A DNA stretch of 64,000 nt from JAMCRM01 sp035561075 (GCA_035561075.1 DATMYF010000157.1:4754-68753), one strand, 5' to 3'. Numbered from the stretch's first letter, positions 17,067 through 25,985 are shown. Notes: generated by a model not told the origin, from the letters alone. Made by a program: numbers and translations.

Positions 17067-18035
17067 ATGGAGCATCATACAGTCCTGGTGCTGGCGGACC
17101 CTACTGAACCGCAACTGGCGATGTTAGAAGCATTACCTGATGGGACTGGGATCGCGGTCGGCAATCGGACGGACGCGTTTGTGCGGGCGGCCGAGGACGC
17201 TACCGTCATCCTGCAGTGGTCCGGGAGCAGGGAACTGCTGCGCGACACCCTGGCCATGGTCCCAGGTGTGCGGTGGGTGCACGTGCGTTCGGCCGGTCTC
17301 GACGGGGTGCTGTTTCCCGAACTGATCGAAAGCCGTGCCGTGCTCACCAATGGGCGCGGCGTGTTCAGCGCACCGTTGGGGGAGTTCGCCATTGGGGCGG
17401 CACTCTTCTTTGCCAAGGACTTCCGGCGCATGGTGAGGAATCAGGAGGCCGGCGCCTGGGAGCAGTTCGACGTCGGGGAGCTCGCCGGCAGCACCGTCGG
17501 GATTTTGGGATATGGCGATATCGGCCGCGCCGTGGCGTCCCGTGCTCGAGCCTTCGGGATGCGGATACTCGCATTGCGCCGCCGCCCGAAGATCTCCTCG
17601 GGCGACCCGCTGGTGGATGTGTCGCTCGGCCCGGCGGACCTGCCCGAGCTGCTGGCACAGTCGGACTATCTGGTGGCCGCCGCGCCCCTCACGCCGGAAA
17701 CCCGCGGGATGATTGGGGATGCGGCGTTTGGCCTGATGAAGCCCGGAGCGGTACTCATCAACATCGGTCGCGGGCCTGTAGTGGATGAGGCCGCGCTGGT
17801 ACGCGCCCTCCGCGCGCGCCGCATCCGCGGGGCCGCGCTAGATGTTTTCGAGAACGAGCCGCTGCCCGCCGGCCACCCGCTGTACAGTCTCGACAACGTG
17901 CTGCTCTCTCCCCACTGCGCCGACCACACCACCGATTGGCTGGAACGCGCCATGGGATTCTTCCTGGAGAATTTCAAGCGTTTCCGCGAGGCACGGCCGC
18001 TGCTGAATATTGTGGATAAGCGGCAGGGGTACTGA
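17067..18035 (+). CDS. D-2-hydroxyacid dehydrogenase (NAD-binding)
   Basis: The 322-residue D-isomer-specific 2-hydroxyacid dehydrogenase has the Rossmann motif GILGYGDIGRAVASRARAFG. The catalytic triad is visible as Arg in INIGRGPVVDE, Glu in DVFENEPLP and His in LLSPHCADHT. It interconverts a 2-keto acid and a D-2-hydroxy acid with NAD(P)H; the substrate is not predictable. The frame is open far upstream, but homology begins at the ATG at 17067 (MEHHTVLVLADP). TACATT (17052-17057) ends nine bases before it. The gene is divergent from glpX and runs to within six bases of the convergent kinase gene. Confidence 0.9.
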   Translation: MEHHTVLVLADPTEPQLAMLEALPDGTGIAVGNRTDAFVRAAEDATVILQWSGSRELLRDTLAMVPGVRWVHVRSAGLDGVLFPELIESRAVLTNGRGVFSAPLGEFAIGAALFFAKDFRRMVRNQEAGAWEQFDVGELAGSTVGILGYGDIGRAVASRARAFGMRILALRRRPKISSGDPLVDVSLGPADLPELLAQSDYLVAAAPLTPETRGMIGDAAFGLMKPGAVLINIGRGPVVDEAALVRALRARRIRGAALDVFENEPLPAGHPLYSLDNVLLSPHCADHTTDWLERAMGFFLENFKRFREARPLLNIVDKRQGY

Positions 18036-18041
18036 CGCCGG

Positions 18042-19604
18042 TCAGGCGCTGGCTACTTTCTCGGCGTCAAGCACTTCCCGCACCTTGCAGGCGAGTACGT
18101 CGGGAAGGAACGGCTTCTGCAGGAAGGCCATGCCGGATTCGAGAATGCCATGCTGGACAATGGCCTCGTCCGTATAGCCGGAGATGTAGAGCAGTCGCGT
18201 CTCCCGCCGCAGCCGCGCAATTTCTACGCCCACTTCGGGACCGCTCATCTCGGGCATGACTACGTCGAGGATGGCCAGGTGAATCGGGCTGTCGTACGCT
18301 TCGGCAAAACGCACCGCCGCTTTGCCGCGGCTAGCCTCCAGGACCAGGTACCCGCGGGCGCTCAGCACGTCTTTAATCAGCTTGCGCACGCGCGGCTCAT
18401 CTTCCACCAGCAGGATCGTTTCGCAGCCGTGCGTAGGCCTTTCCGGCAGCGCGGACTGCTGGGCGTGTTCCATGGGAGCCGCTACGCGCGGGAGATGGAT
18501 GGTAATGGTAGTGCCTCCGCCGACTTCGCTGTCGAGCGTGATGGCGCCGCCACTCTGGCGCACGATGCCGTAGGCGGTGGCCAATCCGAGACCGGTGCCC
18601 TTTCCAGGCGCCTTGGTGGTGAAAAAGGGCTCAAAGACGTGGGAGCGGGTCTCCTCGCTCATGCCAATTCCGGTATCGGAGATCATGAGCACCACATAGG
18701 GCCCCGGCTTGAGCCCCACGACGGAGGCGGCGTGGCTCTCATCCACGTACTCTTCGGATGTTTCGATGGTGAGTTTGCCGCCGGCCGGCATGGCATCCCT
18801 GGCATTCACCACAATGTTCATGATGACCTGTTCGAGTTGGCCGGGGTCAGTTTTGATGGTGTCCTGACCGGCAGCAGGAAGGGTCACGAGTTCGACATCC
18901 TCGCCGATCAAAGGGCGGAGCATGCGCTCCATGTTGACCAGCAGCTCGTTCAGGCGAATAATGCGCGCGGCCATTGGCTGGCGGCGGCTGAACGCCAGTA
19001 GCCGGTGGGTGAGGCCGCCGCCGCGCTGCGCAGCCCTGCGGATCTCTTCCAGTGCCGCTCGCTGGTTCTGGTCCAGGCTGTTCCCGACCAGCAGAAGCTC
19101 GGCGTATCCGCTGATGATGGTGAGCAGGTTGTTGAAGTCGTGCGCCACCCCGCCGGCGAGGCGTCCCACAGCTTCCAGGCGCTGGGCGTGGCGGAACTGC
19201 TCTTCCAGGTGCTTGCGTTCGCGGCGCGCGGCAGCAGCGCGCAGTTCCCGGGAAACCGCCGCATTCAACCGGATCAGTTCACTCTTGCCGACAAAATCGC
19301 CGGCGCCCGCCGTCAAAGCCGCATGCACATGGCGGTCGCACACCATCGACGAGACCACCACAAACGGGATATCCGACGCCTTCTCGTTCAGAATCCGGAG
19401 CGCCTCGAGCGCACCGAAGCGCGGCAGAAGGTACTCCGAAAGGATAATGTCCCATTTTTCACAAAGAGCTTCGTGGAATGTTTCAGCGCTGTCCACGCGC
19501 AAAGATAACGCCGCATAGCCTCCGCGCTGCAACTGGGCGATGAGTTCCAGGCAATCGGACTCACTACTCTCAATGATCAACGCCCGAAGGGATGTTTCAG
19601 CCAC
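18042..19604 (-). CDS. Hybrid histidine kinase with receivers at both ends
   Basis: The 520-residue protein contains a receiver (1-120), a HisKA box with GGVAHDFNNLLTIISGYAEL, a HATPase (DTGIGMSEETRSHVFEPFF, GLGLATAYGIV) and a C-terminal receiver (ILLVEDEPRVRKL, AILDVVMPEMSG). No transmembrane or PAS domain is seen, so the N-terminal receiver is the likely input. That receiver looks altered: the phospho-site region reads DIILSEYLLP, with Glu57 where Asp is expected, and the acidic pocket is reduced to IIESSESD. It may mimic a constantly phosphorylated state. The start is GTG with GGGGAG just upstream. The gene converges with the dehydrogenase gene. Confidence 0.9.
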   Translation of the reverse strand: MAETSLRALIIESSESDCLELIAQLQRGGYAALSLRVDSAETFHEALCEKWDIILSEYLLPRFGALEALRILNEKASDIPFVVVSSMVCDRHVHAALTAGAGDFVGKSELIRLNAAVSRELRAAAARRERKHLEEQFRHAQRLEAVGRLAGGVAHDFNNLLTIISGYAELLLVGNSLDQNQRAALEEIRRAAQRGGGLTHRLLAFSRRQPMAARIIRLNELLVNMERMLRPLIGEDVELVTLPAAGQDTIKTDPGQLEQVIMNIVVNARDAMPAGGKLTIETSEEYVDESHAASVVGLKPGPYVVLMISDTGIGMSEETRSHVFEPFFTTKAPGKGTGLGLATAYGIVRQSGGAITLDSEVGGGTTITIHLPRVAAPMEHAQQSALPERPTHGCETILLVEDEPRVRKLIKDVLSARGYLVLEASRGKAAVRFAEAYDSPIHLAILDVVMPEMSGPEVGVEIARLRRETRLLYISGYTDEAIVQHGILESGMAFLQKPFLPDVLACKVREVLDAEKVASA

Positions 19605-19694
19605 TCATCTCTCCCCGGGGGCGGTGATGTCTAGGCATTTTGATTTAGCGTAATCGACTTCAGTGCGGATGACTACGCCGCGCGGCGTGCCATT

Positions 19695-20180
19695 GTGCGT
19701 TTGCCAACAATTTCGACCGATCGAGCCGCAGTACGAGGTGCGGGTCTCCCGATCAACTTGGGCGGGCTACACGTGCGCATCATCCGGCGCGCGATCGACC
19801 CTGGGTGTCAACTTCTTCGACAGTGCAGCCCACTACCACGAAGGGATAGCGATGCTGCCTACGGTAAGGCACTCGAGGGAGGGGCGGAAGCAATCCTGCT
19901 CAGGAGCAAAGCGCAATTGCGGGATCGCGATGCCGCCACCGTGTGGGCCTGCCACGAGGTAAGCGCCCACCAGGGGGTGGAGCGCATCCTTGCCAACGGC
20001 GGTGCGCGCCGGAGGCTTTCGTGAAGGCGAAAGAGCGGGGATGGGAAACCGTGCAGCACCCGGTCTACCTGATCGATCCGCATTACCTGAGTTGGACTTC
20101 TCGCGATGAAGAGTAACGGGATGGCAGCATTATTGCCACCGGTGCAGCCACTTCTTCGGAGTGCCTGCGGACGCTTAGAC
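19695..20180 (+). pseudogene. Aldo/keto reductase remnant with several frameshifts and deletions
   Basis: Pieces of one aldo/keto reductase appear in order but in three frames. They are INLGGLHVRIIRRAID (about 19752-19800), LGVNFFDSAAHYHEG (about 19800-19848), SDAAYGKALEGG and KAQLRDRDAATVWACHEV (to about 19960), ERILANGG (about 19990), then EAFVKAKERGWETVQHPVY and, after a TAA at 20114, IIATGAATSSECL. Each piece matches a conserved position of the family, including the nicotinamide-site region and the late ATPxECL motif. Internal segments are missing. No intact frame remains, so this is a decayed gene that fills most of the 655-base gap before the antiporter gene. Confidence 0.75.
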
Positions 20181-20259
20181 ATCGGGAACCGGAGCCTCTG
20201 TTCGGACGTTTTGGGCCTTCCTCCAGAGCGGGTATTGAATCTGAAATTACCCGGCGACC

Positions 20260-21957
20260 TTATGGGTCGGCCTGTGGCATATCGTACAGTCGGCTCCGAA
20301 TAGCTGCCCGCTGCTCTGTCGCTTCGACCACGTCCGTCGTATCGGTGGCGATGACTGCTTCGGCCAACGCGACGCCGACCTCGGCTTCGCCGGCAGCTAC
20401 GACGGTGGCACCCGCGCGCCGGAGCGCGGCGGCATCGCGAAGATGGGCGCAGCGTACGAGAACGCGCAACCCAGGGTTAAGGAGGCGCGCTTGCCTGATG
20501 ATCTCAGCGGCGTCCTCGATGTCCGCACTCAGGACGAGGCTACCGGCCGTCGCGATGCCCGCTTCATCGAGAGTTCCAGAACGCAGGACATCGCCATAGA
20601 TGGCTGTGAGGCCCTCCGCGCGAATCCGGCGTACCGTGTCGAGATTCAGATCGATGACCGTAATCGCGGCGCCACGGTCCTTGAGAAGCCGGTGCACGAT
20701 CTTTCCGACCGGACCATAGCCGACCAGGATGCAGCGATTGGGATCGATCTCCGAACGCTGCCCTGGAGCATCCGGGGTGAGGTTGGGAGCGGCCGATGAG
20801 AACCGGCGAGCCCAACGATAAATGGACGGGTTCAGCACGATCGAAATGATGGAAGCAGCCACCAGAGCATTCCAGCCGATGTCGTCGATCAGCCCCAGTT
20901 CACGCGCGACCGAGCCGAGGAGGAAGCTGAATTCGCCCACTTGGGAGAAGGCCGCTCCGACAGGGATGGCCGTCGCAAGGGGTACTCCGAGAAGCCGTAC
21001 GGTAAGCGTTGCGGCGAGCGGTTTAACGATCACCACCACTCCCAGTACCAACGCGATCGGCAGTGGAGCCTGGACGAGACTCCGGGGGTCGAATAGCATT
21101 CCAACCGACACGAAGAATAGGACGGCGAAAGCGTCGCGCATCGGTACCGCGTCGCTGGCGGCGCGGGCCGCAAACTCAGAGCGCCCGACGGCTAGCCCGG
21201 CAAGAAAGGCTCCGAGCGCCATCGACACCCCGAAGAGCTTGGCCGAGCCGACCGCGATACCCACGGCGAGGACCAGCACAGCAAGGGTGAATAGTTCTCG
21301 CGAGCGCGTCTTGGCAATCCCCTCCAGTGCCCCGGGGATCACCCAACGACCGAGCACCATTACGACCGCGACCAGGCCTACGACCTTTAGCCCAGCCAGT
21401 CCCAACGCGGCTCCGGCACTCTGGCCCACACCTCCGTCCTGGGCGAAGATGATTGGCAAGAGCAGCAGCATGGCTACGGTGAGGAGATCCTCCACTACCG
21501 TCCAACCAATCGCGATGTAACCGATCGGCGCGTGCAGATCGTGCCGCTCGGCTAGTACCGTGGCCATCACGACCGTGCTGGCCACCGAGATCGCCATTCC
21601 CAGGATGATGCCTGCGATCCAACTCCAGCCCACCAGGTGCAGGAGCACCGCAAGCGCGCCCGTGGACATCGCACTCTGGATCAGCGCGCCTGGCACCACC
21701 ACGCGCCACATCGCGATCATCTCACTCAGGTGAAAGCGGAGTCCGATCCCGAACAGCAACAGAATGACACCAATCTCGGCGAACTGCTCCGCGACCGTGT
21801 GGTCCGCGACAAAGCCCGGCGTGAACGGCCCGACCACAATACCAGCCAACAGATAGCCAACGATCGGGGCTATTTTCAGGCGGTGCGCAACAAAGCCGAA
21901 AACCAGGGCGCCGGCCAAGCCACCGGCAAAGGTTATTAGTACGCCGAGGTCGTGCAT
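20260..21957 (-). CDS. CPA2 cation:proton antiporter with TrkA-N domain (KefB/YbaL type)
   Basis: The 565-residue protein has about 12 hydrophobic segments of the Na+/H+ exchanger fold in residues 1-385, for example MHDLGVLITFAGGLAGALVF and VGYLLAGIVVGPFTPGFV. A Rossmann TrkA-N domain follows, with ILVGYGPVGKIVHRLLKDRG. It should exchange K+ or Na+ for protons across the inner membrane, gated by a nucleotide or metabolite on the TrkA-N domain. It stands alone between decayed sequences (an aldo/keto reductase remnant and a possible stress-protein remnant). A second family member with similar architecture is at 50937. Confidence 0.9.
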   Translation of the reverse strand: MHDLGVLITFAGGLAGALVFGFVAHRLKIAPIVGYLLAGIVVGPFTPGFVADHTVAEQFAEIGVILLLFGIGLRFHLSEMIAMWRVVVPGALIQSAMSTGALAVLLHLVGWSWIAGIILGMAISVASTVVMATVLAERHDLHAPIGYIAIGWTVVEDLLTVAMLLLLPIIFAQDGGVGQSAGAALGLAGLKVVGLVAVVMVLGRWVIPGALEGIAKTRSRELFTLAVLVLAVGIAVGSAKLFGVSMALGAFLAGLAVGRSEFAARAASDAVPMRDAFAVLFFVSVGMLFDPRSLVQAPLPIALVLGVVVIVKPLAATLTVRLLGVPLATAIPVGAAFSQVGEFSFLLGSVARELGLIDDIGWNALVAASIISIVLNPSIYRWARRFSSAAPNLTPDAPGQRSEIDPNRCILVGYGPVGKIVHRLLKDRGAAITVIDLNLDTVRRIRAEGLTAIYGDVLRSGTLDEAGIATAGSLVLSADIEDAAEIIRQARLLNPGLRVLVRCAHLRDAAALRRAGATVVAAGEAEVGVALAEAVIATDTTDVVEATEQRAAIRSRLYDMPQADP

Positions 21958-21964
21958 AGTCGAT

Positions 21965-22230
21965 TCAAACGCAGGGAATGGTCAGTACGGGCCTGCGGCG
22001 GCGAGTTCGGATTCACAGACAACAGAGCACATCATCCGAGCGTAATACTTGGCTGGCGATAGCTCCTGAAGCCCAGGTATCGCAATGACGGTCAAGGGGA
22101 CTCCGCAACCGCTCTTTACAGTATGGCAGGAACTCCGCAGCTGGTCCAAGCAGCTGAACAGCGACCACTCCGGCGTGAGCGAAATGAGGCTGGTGAAGTC
22201 CGACCGATCGACCCGCTCCAGGTGGCGGGC
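21965..22230 (-). pseudogene. Possible universal stress protein remnant; otherwise empty gap
   Basis: This 313-base gap between the antiporter and DUF350 genes has no intact gene. On the minus strand one frame reads GAIASQVLR and then, after an in-frame stop, RPVLTIPCV followed by a stop next to the antiporter start. These resemble the last helix and strand of universal stress proteins, which often accompany KefB-type antiporters. The rest of the frame is not recognisable. The match is short and the call is tentative. Confidence 0.25.
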
Positions 22231-22270
22231 ACAGGTGCCTATGGGGAATGCTGCTCGGCGCGGGCTAGAC

Positions 22271-22474
22271 TTAGTGCAGTGTGGCCGCCACGATAATGGC
22301 CACCGCGACGCACATCAGCCCGACCAGCACGGCCAGCGCGGTGTTGCGTTCCTCGATGACCTCCTTCCACAGGTCGCCCGGAACGATCTTCCGGACGATG
22401 CCGAAAGCGGCGAAGAACACCAGGACGCCGAGAACGGCGAATATAACGGCGTTGATGAGGGCGTATTCAGTCAT
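22271..22474 (-). CDS. DUF350 small membrane protein
   Basis: The 67-residue protein has two hydrophobic helices (INAVIFAVLGVLVFFAAFGI and ALAVLVGLMCVAVAIIVAAT) joined by WKEVIEERNTA. This loop is characteristic of DUF350, which is usually found as one or two copies of this two-helix unit. It is an inner-membrane protein of unknown function that repeatedly occurs beside PspA-family genes, including the E. coli yjf operon. It is the last gene of the XRE-to-DUF350 operon, and its start overlaps the stop of the 74-residue protein by eight bases, which implies translational coupling. Confidence 0.85.
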   Translation of the reverse strand: MTEYALINAVIFAVLGVLVFFAAFGIVRKIVPGDLWKEVIEERNTALAVLVGLMCVAVAIIVAATLH

Positions 22475-22691
22475 CGTGTGGGATGATCGTTAGCGGTCGC
22501 AAGCCGGATGTTAACACGCCGGCGCGTAGCGCGGCGGGCGGGTCGCCGCGCTCCACTACCGGCAGGAACTGCACATACGGAGCTTCGCTCAGGAAGCCTA
22601 CAATCTCGTCCACAAGCGGCGCAACGGCCGCGGCGGTTACCAACAGCAGAATTGCCAGGCCGGTACGGAAACGCTCCGATCGCCCAGACAT
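22467..22691 (-). CDS. Small single-span membrane protein of unknown function
   Basis: The 74-residue protein has a basic N-terminus (MSGRSERFR), one membrane helix (TGLAILLLVTAAAVAPLV) and a C-terminal tail of about 45 residues likely on the outer face. I recognise no family. It is supported as a real gene by an AAGGAG ribosome site about five bases before ATG, by its position 43 bases after pspA, and by its eight-base overlap with the DUF350 gene. It is probably an accessory membrane component of the PspA-flotillin module. Homologues at the same operon position would confirm it. Confidence 0.65.
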   Translation of the reverse strand: MSGRSERFRTGLAILLLVTAAAVAPLVDEIVGFLSEAPYVQFLPVVERGDPPAALRAGVLTSGLRPLTIIPHDD

Positions 22692-22734
22692 AGTTCACTC
22701 CTTAAAACCTCGCCTCCGGTTCAATTGGCGCGGC

Positions 22735-23400
22735 TCAGTTCGCCTGGCCGCGCCGGTTCTTGAGTTCCGCCAGCATCTCCTCGATGCGGTCGTCCCGTTC
22801 GAGTTTCGCGAACTTCTCGTCCAGGTCCTCGCCCGCCAATTCGGTTTTGGCCTGGGTGACGGCTTCGGCCTGCTGCACCTTGTCGCGCATCCGGTCGAAG
22901 GTAACCTCGTTAGACGCATCTCCCATGGCAACCCCCGCATCCGCTGCTTTGCCGAGCGCCCGTGAGCGCCGGTGCTGTGCGATGAGGAGGTCGCGCTTCG
23001 AGCGCGCCTCCATGAGTTTCTGTTCCAGTTTATGGAGTGCCGTCTTCAGGTTCTCCACCTGCGTTCGCTGGTCGGCCACCTGCTGGTGGAAGTTGTCCCC
23101 CAGTTTGCGGCAGCGGTCGGCGTTTTCGAGCGCCACGCGTGCCAGGTCATCCTGGTGCTTGTCTACCGCCAGTTCCGCCTTGTGCATCCACTCGCGGGTC
23201 TTCTCTTCGTGCTCCTTCTGCCGCTTTTCGAGCAGATGCTGGTCCGCGATGGCCACGGCCACCTGCGTTTTCACCTGCATGAACTGGTTCTCCATGTCGG
23301 TGATCACCTGTTTCAGCATGATCTCCGGGTGTTCCGCCTTGTCGATCAACTCGTTCAGATTTGCCCGGATTAACGTCGCCACTCTTTCAAGCAGTGCCAT
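22735..23400 (-). CDS. pspA: PspA/IM30 family membrane-stress protein
   Basis: The 221-residue protein is almost wholly helical and charged, with the family start MALLERVATLIRANLNELID and the motif AEHPEIMLKQVITDMENQF. Long coiled coils extend to about residue 165, and a C-terminal helix ends in FAKLERDDRIEEMLAELK. PspA/IM30 proteins are ESCRT-III-like and assemble on damaged inner membrane to limit proton leakage. No pspF, pspB or pspC lies nearby; instead the gene follows a flotillin. A strong GGAGG site precedes ATG, and the gap to the flotillin gene is 44 bases. Confidence 0.92.
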   Translation of the reverse strand: MALLERVATLIRANLNELIDKAEHPEIMLKQVITDMENQFMQVKTQVAVAIADQHLLEKRQKEHEEKTREWMHKAELAVDKHQDDLARVALENADRCRKLGDNFHQQVADQRTQVENLKTALHKLEQKLMEARSKRDLLIAQHRRSRALGKAADAGVAMGDASNEVTFDRMRDKVQQAEAVTQAKTELAGEDLDEKFAKLERDDRIEEMLAELKNRRGQAN

Positions 23401-23444
23401 AACTCCCTCCTTGTGGGCCGCCGCGTTTCCGCCCCGCGGCGTCC

Positions 23445-24872
23445 TTACTGTCCCGCTCCCTTGGCCTTTTCCGCCGCGCCTTTTTCACCGATGGTGCGCA
23501 CCTTGCCCAGCAATTCGGACATCTGCATGCCTGAAAGCGTCTCGAACAGTGCCGGGATCTGCGCGGCGATCTGTGTGATGTCGCCGGTGATTTTGTGCAT
23601 ACCGGCCCCCTGGCCGTCGCCCGTCGAGACGATCGTGATCTTGTCCACGTTGGCTAGCGGCGAAGCCAGCGCCCTCACCACTTCCGGCATGCTGGAAATC
23701 AGCTTGTCGACCACCGCGGCCTGATTCCACTCCTGGTAGGCCACGGCCTTCACATTCATGGCTTTGGCCTCGGCCTCGCCCTTCTTGAAGATGATCTCGG
23801 CCTCGGCCTCGCCCTGTGCGCGGATGGCGGCGGCACGGCCCTCGGCTTCGATGATGATGCGGCTCTTCTCGGCTTCCGCCAGGGTTTCGATCCTCTGCCG
23901 CTCCATCTCGGCCTGCTTGAGAACGGTGGCGATCAGCTCCCGTTCGCGCCGCTTGATCTCGGCGTCTTGCACCGCGATCTCGTGCTCCTTGCCCACCTGC
24001 CGAACCTTGACCTCCTCCGCCACCAGTTGCTGCTGCATGACGTTGGTCTGGATGTCATAGGCCTTGTCGGCCTGCGCCTCCTGCTTCTTGACGGTCTCCT
24101 TGTAGTTGGCCTGTTTGATTTCCAGGTCGCGTTGCGCCTCGGCCTGCTTGGCGGCTGAAAGCGTTTGCGCCAGCACCCGTTCCTGGTCGGCCTGCGCCCT
24201 GGCGACCGCGGAGGCGCGCTGCGCTTCGGCCTGCTTGATGGCGGTGTCGCGCTCGGTCTCGGCCGCGGCCACGTCGGCATCGCGCTTGATCCGGACCACG
24301 TCCGGCCGCCCCATGTTGGTGATGTACTCGTTCTGATCCTTGACTTCTTTGATCGTGAACGAGATCACCTCCAAGCCCATCTTGGTCATGTCATCGGCGC
24401 AGGTGGAGCGCATGCGATCCCCCACCATCTCCGGCTGCTTGACGATTTCCTCCACCGTCAACTGCCCGATGATGCCGCGCAGATGCCCTTCCATCACCAG
24501 CCGGATCAGCCCCTCCCGCTCCTGCGGGGTCTTGGTAAGGAACTGCTCGGCCGCCGTCTGGATGGACTCGGGGTCCGACTTTACCTTGATTTGCGCAACC
24601 GCCTCCACCGTGACCGCCACGCCCTGCCCGGTGTAGAGGTCCTGCTTCGGAGCCACGTCGAAAGACATCAGCTCCAACGATAACCAACGGCAGTTCTCCA
24701 CCATCGGAAAAATGATGGTGCCGCGCCCCTTCACGATCCGGGTGCCGCGGAAGCCGTAAACCACCAGGGCCTCGTGCGGACCCGCCTTTCGGTACAACCG
24801 CGCGAACATCCCCATCAAAAAGAACAGGGCGCATATCATGAGCCCCACGATCACGAAGATTTCACCGGACAT
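23445..24872 (-). CDS. Flotillin (SPFH domain, YqiK/FloT type)
   Basis: The 475-residue protein has an N-terminal membrane helix (IFVIVGLMICALFFLMGMFA) and an SPFH/band-7 domain at about 30-210. A long Ala/Glu/Gln-rich coiled coil (about 215-390) carries flotillin-type AEA repeats, as in GEAEAEIIFKKGEAEAKAM, and a helical tail follows. Flotillins scaffold ordered membrane microdomains. The frame is open to 25004, but the ATG at 24872 has GGAG seven bases upstream and begins the homology. It overlaps the NfeD-like gene by 11 bases, the usual NfeD-flotillin pairing. PspA directly downstream suggests a membrane-integrity role. Confidence 0.92.
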   Translation of the reverse strand: MSGEIFVIVGLMICALFFLMGMFARLYRKAGPHEALVVYGFRGTRIVKGRGTIIFPMVENCRWLSLELMSFDVAPKQDLYTGQGVAVTVEAVAQIKVKSDPESIQTAAEQFLTKTPQEREGLIRLVMEGHLRGIIGQLTVEEIVKQPEMVGDRMRSTCADDMTKMGLEVISFTIKEVKDQNEYITNMGRPDVVRIKRDADVAAAETERDTAIKQAEAQRASAVARAQADQERVLAQTLSAAKQAEAQRDLEIKQANYKETVKKQEAQADKAYDIQTNVMQQQLVAEEVKVRQVGKEHEIAVQDAEIKRRERELIATVLKQAEMERQRIETLAEAEKSRIIIEAEGRAAAIRAQGEAEAEIIFKKGEAEAKAMNVKAVAYQEWNQAAVVDKLISSMPEVVRALASPLANVDKITIVSTGDGQGAGMHKITGDITQIAAQIPALFETLSGMQMSELLGKVRTIGEKGAAEKAKGAGQ

Positions 24873-25473
24873 GACGATCTCCTTTGTCCTCCGCGTTCTC
24901 AGACTCTCCCGCCAGGTCCTCCCAGCGGCGTACATAGGCGATGCCGTTTTCGTAGCTGATGACCACCACTTCCGCGTTCTTGGGAATCGCCTCGCCGGTC
25001 TCACTTCTCGCGCCCGCGACGTGGCGCGTTCCCGCCTGCGAGAAGACGATCTCGCCGGTGCCTCCCGGGCGGATTGGGATGCTCAGATGCCCGAGCACCC
25101 CGACCATTTCGTAGTCGGCCGGGTCCAGGTTCTCCTCCTTGGAGATCAGGACCTTGGCCAGGAAAAAGAACACGATGGCAGCGCCGCCAATTCCGCTCAC
25201 CGTGGCCACCCCGAGGGCGACGAGATACCAGACGCCGTAGTAACGCGAGAGCAGGTATCCCGTGCCGCCGAACCAGGCCAGGAAGGCTGCGATGGTGCCC
25301 AGGTTGAAGGGCGAGACGCCGTCGCCGCCCGCGTCCGCGTGCGCGTGCCCGAGGTCGAACCCATGGAAGTGCAGGTCCGGCAGTTGGGCATGCAGTGCCC
25401 CCGTCACAAGCGTGAGCACACTCAACGAGAAGCCGACCAGAAAACAGATCAGATAGAAGTCCGGCCACGTCAT
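24862..25473 (-). CDS. NfeD-like / YqiJ-type membrane protein with OB-fold
   Basis: The 203-residue protein has a first membrane helix at 6-26, then a His/Asp-rich loop (LPDLHFHGFDLGHAHADAGG; His35, His37, Asp40, His43, His45, Asp47). Two further helices span about 58-115, and a C-terminal OB-fold follows (about 135-190, with AVVISYENGIAYVRRW-like strands). This is the organisation of NfeD/YqiJ partners of flotillins. The histidine loop could bind a metal, which is an inference. It overlaps the XRE gene by four bases (ATGA) and flotillin by 11, so all three should be translated together. Confidence 0.82.
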   Translation of the reverse strand: MTWPDFYLICFLVGFSLSVLTLVTGALHAQLPDLHFHGFDLGHAHADAGGDGVSPFNLGTIAAFLAWFGGTGYLLSRYYGVWYLVALGVATVSGIGGAAIVFFFLAKVLISKEENLDPADYEMVGVLGHLSIPIRPGGTGEIVFSQAGTRHVAGARSETGEAIPKNAEVVVISYENGIAYVRRWEDLAGESENAEDKGDRHVR

Positions 25474-25985
25474 GATGAACGCCTCCTTCCTTTCGGCGCC
25501 GCCTCGGACGAAGTTTCCGCCGGCGGCCGGAGCACCTGCGTCAATCGTTCGGCCAGCCCCGGTGTCTCCAGGATGGCCCCTAGCAGCACGAGGCAGAGCC
25601 GCGAATCATCGTGCCGCGCCGCAGTGAGCAGCGCCTGGCTCAATTCCGGGTCGCGCCGGAAACGTTCGGCGCCGCTGATCAGCCACAGGTCCAGCTTGTC
25701 CTCCTGCGCCGGAAGGTCCGACATCAACTCCGTCTGATAACCCTCGGGATCGTCCACCAGGTAGCCCGGATGCACTTTGAAGAACTGCGACAACAGCAGC
25801 CGCGTCGAGTTCGTGATGTGCGGCCGCGCTCCGCTCTCGATTTGCGAAAGATAGCCCTGGCTGATGGACTTCCCGCGCTCTTCCTTGAGCAACCGGATCA
25901 CTTCGAGTTGCGTCAACTCACGCCCGAGACCGCGCAGCGTGCCCTCCACTTCCCGCAGGTATCGCAGCTTTTCACCGAGTGTCAT
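25470..25985 (-). CDS. XRE-family transcriptional regulator, first gene of the flotillin-PspA operon
   Basis: The 171-residue protein has an N-terminal helix-turn-helix (about 1-70), including EKLRYLREVEGTLRGLGREL, SISQGYLSQIESG and the anchoring TNSTRLLLSQFF. The C-terminal half is helical with no clear ligand domain. Its frame is open upstream to 26078, but homology begins at the ATG at 25985, which directly abuts an inverted repeat holding a promoter. It overlaps the NfeD-like gene by four bases. The layout suggests an autoregulator that controls the whole six-gene operon. The inducing signal is unknown. Confidence 0.85.
   Translation of the reverse strand: MTLGEKLRYLREVEGTLRGLGRELTQLEVIRLLKEERGKSISQGYLSQIESGARPHITNSTRLLLSQFFKVHPGYLVDDPEGYQTELMSDLPAQEDKLDLWLISGAERFRRDPELSQALLTAARHDDSRLCLVLLGAILETPGLAERLTQVLRPPAETSSEAAPKGRRRSS

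Noticed and set aside
16028..17107. A 359-codon open frame on the plus strand
   Set aside because: It is opposite glpX, which has all family signatures. The frame reads through because of third-position GC bias.
22085..22486. 133-codon plus-strand frame over the gap and DUF350
   Set aside because: It runs antisense through the DUF350 gene, has no domain and no start signal.
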